Shown: positions 52,192 to 55,795 of the stretch, in pieces | Numbering within the stretch: the stretch's first letter is position 1 | Layout: every line of letters starts with the position of its first letter | Assembly: GCA_902514665.1 (NCBI GenBank) | Contig: CABXRS010000005.1 | Location: forward strand, 1-55,795 | Source of the DNA: an uncultured Pelagibacteraceae bacterium | Lineage (GTDB): Bacteria; Pseudomonadota; Alphaproteobacteria; Pelagibacterales; Pelagibacteraceae | Direction: 5' to 3' | DNA: 55,795 nt | The notes under the pieces: generated by a model | Told to the model about the DNA's origin: nothing | Database searches by the model: none | The model's input: the letters and a program-made list of their open reading frames with translations, nothing else | Translations under genes and position numbers: made by a program

Positions 52192-53433
52192 ATGAATAAA
52201 AATATTAAAATTGGAATTGTAGGTGCTGGTATCCAAGGTGTTTCTAATGCTTTATTTTTACAAAAAAAAGGTTTCAACGTAACTATTTTTGACAGAGACA
52301 ACCCAGGTGCTCAAGCAGCGTCATATGGAAATGCAGGACATTTTTCTCCTTATGCTTCTGTTCCAATCAATAGACCGGATGTATTAACAGATGTACCTGC
52401 AATGCTTATGAGTTCCTCTGGCCCATTAGCATTAAAATGGAACTATGTTCACAAAATGATTCCATGGTTTTTAAAATTTATAATGAGTTCAACTACCAAT
52501 AAAATGATGCATACAGCAAAAAATATGCATCAAATTTTAGATCTAGCTTTACCAGCATATGATGAATTATTTGATGAAATAGATTTAGAGGGTTTGGTTG
52601 AAAATAAAGGTATTCTTTATATTTGGAATGATCAGAATTTAAAAAGTCGAGAACTTGAAATTAATGTTAGAGAAAAGCTAGGAGTTAAGCAGCAATTAGT
52701 TAACAAAGATGAAATTCATGACTTAGAACCACACATTAAACCTATTTATCACGCTGGAGTTTACTATCCTTACGCAAGACATGCTCGTAACCCAAAAAAA
52801 ATACTTCTAAAGTTATTTGATTTATTTTTAAAAAAAGGAGGTAAATTTAACAAAATTAATATCAAAGATATTAATTTTGATGGTGAAAAACCTATTTTTA
52901 AAACTGAAACTCGAAGTTATATTTTTGATAAGGCAGTAATTGCATGTGGCGCATTTTCAAAAAAATTGACTGACAACTTTGGAGAAAAAATACCCTTGGA
53001 TACTGAAAGAGGATATCATGTTCATTTTAAAAATTGCGATCATTTATTAACTAGACCGGTAATATTTTCAAATCGAGGTTTTGGAATAACACCAATGGAA
53101 CAAGGTTTAAGAGTAGTAGGAACTGTAGAGTTTGGCGGTTTGGATAATCCTTTATCTAAATCAAGAGTTAAAAATTTAATAAATAATGCAAAATATATGC
53201 TTGGAGACCTACCCGAACATGAAGATGAGTGGTTAGGTTTTAGACCAACACTCCCTGACTTTTTGCCAGTTATGGGTCCATCTAAAAATTATAAAAATAT
53301 ATATTATTGTTTTGGACATCATCATTTGGGATGGACTTTAGGTCCAATATCTGGGAAGATTGTTTCTGGTATGATTGCTAACGAAAATACTAATTTAGAT
53401 TTAAAACCATATAGTTCTCTTAGATTTAATTAA
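52192..53433 (+). CDS. FAD-dependent D-amino acid dehydrogenase (DadA-like)
   Basis: Probably oxidises a D-amino acid (or a secondary amine) to the 2-keto acid and passes electrons to the respiratory chain. The 413 aa have the dinucleotide motif GIVGAGIQGVSNALFLQKKGFNVTIFDRD (about residues 8-36). A second FAD segment KAVIACGAFSKKL follows, and the DadA-type end FGHHHLGWTLGPISGKIVSGMI is present. The protein lacks a signal peptide, so it faces the cytoplasm. The DadA family covers many substrates, so the exact one is uncertain. The two genes that follow are a transporter and a D-2-hydroxyacid dehydrogenase, which suits amino-acid catabolism. Own promoter likely in the 66-base gap after rodA. 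Confidence 0.85.
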   Translation: MNKNIKIGIVGAGIQGVSNALFLQKKGFNVTIFDRDNPGAQAASYGNAGHFSPYASVPINRPDVLTDVPAMLMSSSGPLALKWNYVHKMIPWFLKFIMSSTTNKMMHTAKNMHQILDLALPAYDELFDEIDLEGLVENKGILYIWNDQNLKSRELEINVREKLGVKQQLVNKDEIHDLEPHIKPIYHAGVYYPYARHARNPKKILLKLFDLFLKKGGKFNKINIKDINFDGEKPIFKTETRSYIFDKAVIACGAFSKKLTDNFGEKIPLDTERGYHVHFKNCDHLLTRPVIFSNRGFGITPMEQGLRVVGTVEFGGLDNPLSKSRVKNLINNAKYMLGDLPEHEDEWLGFRPTLPDFLPVMGPSKNYKNIYYCFGHHHLGWTLGPISGKIVSGMIANENTNLDLKPYSSLRFN

Positions 53434-54330
53434 GTGAGCCAAAATTTTAAAGCTTACTTTATGCTGGTTTGTGCCACATTATTTTGGGCAGGTAATTTTA
53501 ATATTGGAAAATTTGCGTTTATAGAAAGCATATCCCCATTTACCCTTGCATTTTTAAGATGGCTTCTAGTTTGGTTAATACTAATGCCTTTTACTTATAA
53601 GGAAATCTTAAGCTTAAAAACTATAATATTTAAAAATTTTAAATTATTATTTTTATTAGGACTTAGTAGTGTATTTTTATTTACAGCTCTTACTTACAAG
53701 GCATTAAATTATACACAAGTTATAAATGCATCACTTTTCAACACTGCGATACCAGCTACAATTATTTTGGTTTGCTTTTTACTTAAAATAGAAAAAACAA
53801 ATATTTTTCAGTTATCTGGTCTGTTAATTTCAACATTAGGAATTTTAGTAATCATTACTAAACTTGATGTAGATATATTTCTATCGCTAGACTTTAACAC
53901 AGGAGATTTATTTATGGTTGCTGCAATTATTTCCTGGGGGGTTTACTCTGCTTTTTTAAAAAAAAGGAATTTTGAAATATCTCTCTTAGCACTTGTTCAA
54001 ATTATTTGTACTTTTGGATTATTAATGCTTGCGCCTGCTTTTTTGATTGAATTAAATCAAGGCAATTCAATAAATGTAAATTTAAATCTAATTTATATTT
54101 TGCTTTATGTTGCAATTTTTCCAAGCATTGGCTCTTATTATTGTTGGGCTGGAGCAGTATCAATTATAGGGCCAAATAGATCAGGAATATTTTTATCATT
54201 AATCCCTTTATTTAGTACGATTTTTGCAATGATATTTTTTGATGAAAAATTTTTATTTTATCATTTAATTGGAACAATTTTAATTATATTAGGTTTGTTT
54301 TTATCAAACAAAAAATTAATAAATGCTTAA
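53434..54330 (+). CDS. EamA/DMT-superfamily transporter
   Basis: Drug/metabolite transporter type, 298 aa with about ten membrane segments arranged as two EamA repeats (each five segments). The first repeat starts YFMLVCATLFWAGNFNIGKFAF and the second GDLFMVAAIISWGVYSAFLKKRN. Such proteins export amino acids or metabolites, or sometimes import them. The substrate is unknown. The start is GTG directly after the DadA stop with no gap, and the stop overlaps the next gene by eight bases. Both strongly suggest an operon. Confidence 0.88.
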   Translation: MSQNFKAYFMLVCATLFWAGNFNIGKFAFIESISPFTLAFLRWLLVWLILMPFTYKEILSLKTIIFKNFKLLFLLGLSSVFLFTALTYKALNYTQVINASLFNTAIPATIILVCFLLKIEKTNIFQLSGLLISTLGILVIITKLDVDIFLSLDFNTGDLFMVAAIISWGVYSAFLKKRNFEISLLALVQIICTFGLLMLAPAFLIELNQGNSINVNLNLIYILLYVAIFPSIGSYYCWAGAVSIIGPNRSGIFLSLIPLFSTIFAMIFFDEKFLFYHLIGTILIILGLFLSNKKLINA

Positions 54331-55273
54331 AGTTGCTATTTTAGATGATTACCAAAATGTTGCACAACAGTTTGTAGATTTAGAAAAACTGTCTGGAAAA
54401 TATGAGTTTAAAGTTTTTAGTGAGCCTTTTGTAGATGAGGCTGATGCTATAGAGCAACTGTTAGATTTTGAGGCATTGCTTATAATGAGGGAAAGAACAC
54501 CCATCACTAAAAATTTAATTGAAAATTTAAATCGTTTAAAATTTGTTATCACTAGTGGATTAAGAAATAAATCAATTGATTTAGATACTGCAAAAAAAAG
54601 AAATGTAATTGTCTGCGGTACAGACATTAATAAAAACCCAACTCCAGAGTTAACCTGGGCGCTAATATTAGGATTAGCTAGAAATTTTAAAGAGGAATTT
54701 GACAACATGTATCAAGGATACTGGCAAACAACAGTGGGTGTTGAATTAAAAGGTAAAATTTTAGGTCTAATTGGTTTAGGTAGAGTCGGATCGCAGGTTG
54801 CAAAAATTGGAAAAGCTTTTGGCATGCAAGTTATGGCATGGAGTGAAAATTTAAATCTAGATACTTGCAAAGAACTAAATGTGCTTCCATGTAGTAAAGA
54901 AGACTTAATAAAAAATTCGGATTTTTTGTCAATTCATGTTCATGGCGGCGAAAGATATAAAGATTGTATTACAATTAAAGAATTTGATAATATGAAAAAA
55001 ACATCATTTATTATTAATACATCAAGAGGAGAAATTATTAATGAGGATGATTTAATTATCGCATTATCAACGAATGTTATTGCTGGCGCAGGTATTGATG
55101 TATACGAAAAAGAACCTTTACCAGAAAATAACAAATTAAGATTTTTGCCAAATGCATTGTTAACCCCACACATAGGTTACGTTACTGCAGAAAATTATAG
55201 TACATTTTATAATCAAATGATTGAAGGTTTAGAGGCCTGTGTTAATGGCAACCCTATAAGAGTTCTAGAATAA
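54323..55273 (+). CDS. D-isomer-specific 2-hydroxyacid dehydrogenase
   Basis: NAD(P)-dependent enzyme that interconverts 2-hydroxy acids and 2-keto acids. The 316 aa contain the NAD-binding GLIGLGRVGSQVAKIGKAFGMQVMAW (about 149-175). The catalytic Arg is in NTSRGEI, the Glu in the VYEKEPLPENNK segment and the His in LTPHIGYVT. The N-terminal half is the family's substrate domain. It could use the keto acid released by the DadA-like enzyme. It may be related to phosphoglycerate or hydroxypyruvate dehydrogenases, but the substrate is not clear. Confidence 0.88.
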   Translation: MLKVAILDDYQNVAQQFVDLEKLSGKYEFKVFSEPFVDEADAIEQLLDFEALLIMRERTPITKNLIENLNRLKFVITSGLRNKSIDLDTAKKRNVIVCGTDINKNPTPELTWALILGLARNFKEEFDNMYQGYWQTTVGVELKGKILGLIGLGRVGSQVAKIGKAFGMQVMAWSENLNLDTCKELNVLPCSKEDLIKNSDFLSIHVHGGERYKDCITIKEFDNMKKTSFIINTSRGEIINEDDLIIALSTNVIAGAGIDVYEKEPLPENNKLRFLPNALLTPHIGYVTAENYSTFYNQMIEGLEACVNGNPIRVLE

Positions 55274-55274
55274 A

Positions 55275-55795
55275 ATGAAGCTTCCAGTTGTTAATCATGA
55301 GGATTACTTCGCAAAAATTGGAGACGATCACAAATTTCCAATTAATAAGTTTGGTGAACTAGCTAATTATTTAATTAAAAATAGAATAGTAGAAAAGTTT
55401 CACAAGCCATACGCTTGCTCCGTTGATACCTTAAACTACGCACATTCAAAAGAATATATTTTTAATATTAAAAATAAAACTCTAAGTATAGAGGAAGTAA
55501 AGAAAATAGGATTTCCATTGGTAGATAGTGTAGTGCAAAGATCACTGGTTGCAACTGGAGGAACAGTTCTTGCTTCAAAACTTGCTGTCAATTTTGGAAT
55601 AGCATGTAATACTGCAGGTGGCAGTCATCATGCAAATTATAACGGAGGAGCAGGATACTGTGTATTTAATGATGTAGCTGTTGCTGCTCATTACCTAATT
55701 AATAGGGGTTTAGCAAATAAAATTCTGATAGTAGACTTAGATGTTCATCAAGGAAATGGAAATTCTGACATATTTAAAGAAAACAGAAATGTATT
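55275..55795 (+). CDS. Histone-deacetylase family amidohydrolase (partial, cut by window end)
   Basis: Zinc-dependent deacetylase fold, at least 173 aa and continuing beyond the window. Its first half shows the HDAC signatures. These are the paired histidines H118-H119 in GGSHHANYNGG, the YCVFNDVAVAA segment (130s), and the metal-site motif DLDVHQGNG with D156 and H158. Bacterial members are often acetylpolyamine amidohydrolases or act on other N-acyl amines, such as histone-like acetyl groups. The gene starts two bases after the dehydrogenase stop. It fits the same operon with an amine or D-amino acid theme, though the substrate is unknown. Confidence 0.85.
   Translation, partial: MKLPVVNHEDYFAKIGDDHKFPINKFGELANYLIKNRIVEKFHKPYACSVDTLNYAHSKEYIFNIKNKTLSIEEVKKIGFPLVDSVVQRSLVATGGTVLASKLAVNFGIACNTAGGSHHANYNGGAGYCVFNDVAVAAHYLINRGLANKILIVDLDVHQGNGNSDIFKENRNV

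Overview
The window is very AT-rich, densely packed and has few bases between genes. Together with the gene content this points to a streamlined marine alphaproteobacterium of the SAR11 / Pelagibacter type. Supporting signs are the alphaproteobacterial two-piece (circularly permuted) tmRNA, tol genes next to a RuvC-like gene, xseB-ispA-dxs, ThyX, an RpoH sigma factor, pyruvate phosphate dikinase, and miaA directly before ilvB-ilvH-ilvC. The species assignment is inferred from memory of gene families, not from a database search.

Layout. 1-6.6 kb: RuvC-like nuclease, then the Tol-Pal envelope system (tolQ, tolR, tolA, tolB, pal, cpoB) with a strong terminator after pal, then tilS. 6.6-13.0 kb: ftsH, folP, glmM, thiD, purA on the + strand. 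13.0-17.5 kb: mostly - strand (rpoH, an RluD-type pseudouridine synthase, an ABC-2 exporter pair and a Sua5/TsaC gene), with a + strand tRNA-Arg(UCG) in between. 17.5-23.3 kb: isoprenoid and cofactor genes (xseB, ispA, dxs, aroC, pdxH, ispB). 23.4-29.8 kb: an S49 peptidase, both glycyl-tRNA synthetase subunits and ppdK.

29.9-35.2 kb is the accessory part. It is even more AT-rich and holds a methyltransferase, the tmRNA gene, a GT-B glycosyltransferase, an O-antigen-ligase-like gene broken by a frameshift, an unrecognised multi-pass membrane protein and a GT2 glycosyltransferase. It reads as a small surface-polysaccharide island around the tmRNA.

35.3-46.7 kb: thyX, mrp, then hflK-hflC-DUF2065-degP-type protease-miaA, followed by branched-chain amino acid synthesis (ilvB, ilvH, ilvC, leuA). 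46.7-52.1 kb: the rod-shape cluster mreB-mreC-mreD-mrdA-rodA. 52.2 kb to the end: a possible small catabolic operon with a DadA-like D-amino acid dehydrogenase, an EamA transporter, a D-2-hydroxyacid dehydrogenase and a histone-deacetylase-family amidohydrolase cut by the window edge.

Most genes are core housekeeping functions in tight co-directional runs. Neighbours often touch or overlap by 1-20 bases, even at convergent ends. I saw no CRISPR array, insertion sequence, rRNA or phage module. The only stretch above 300 bases without a protein gene that is not the broken ligase is 30467-30876, and the tmRNA fills it.
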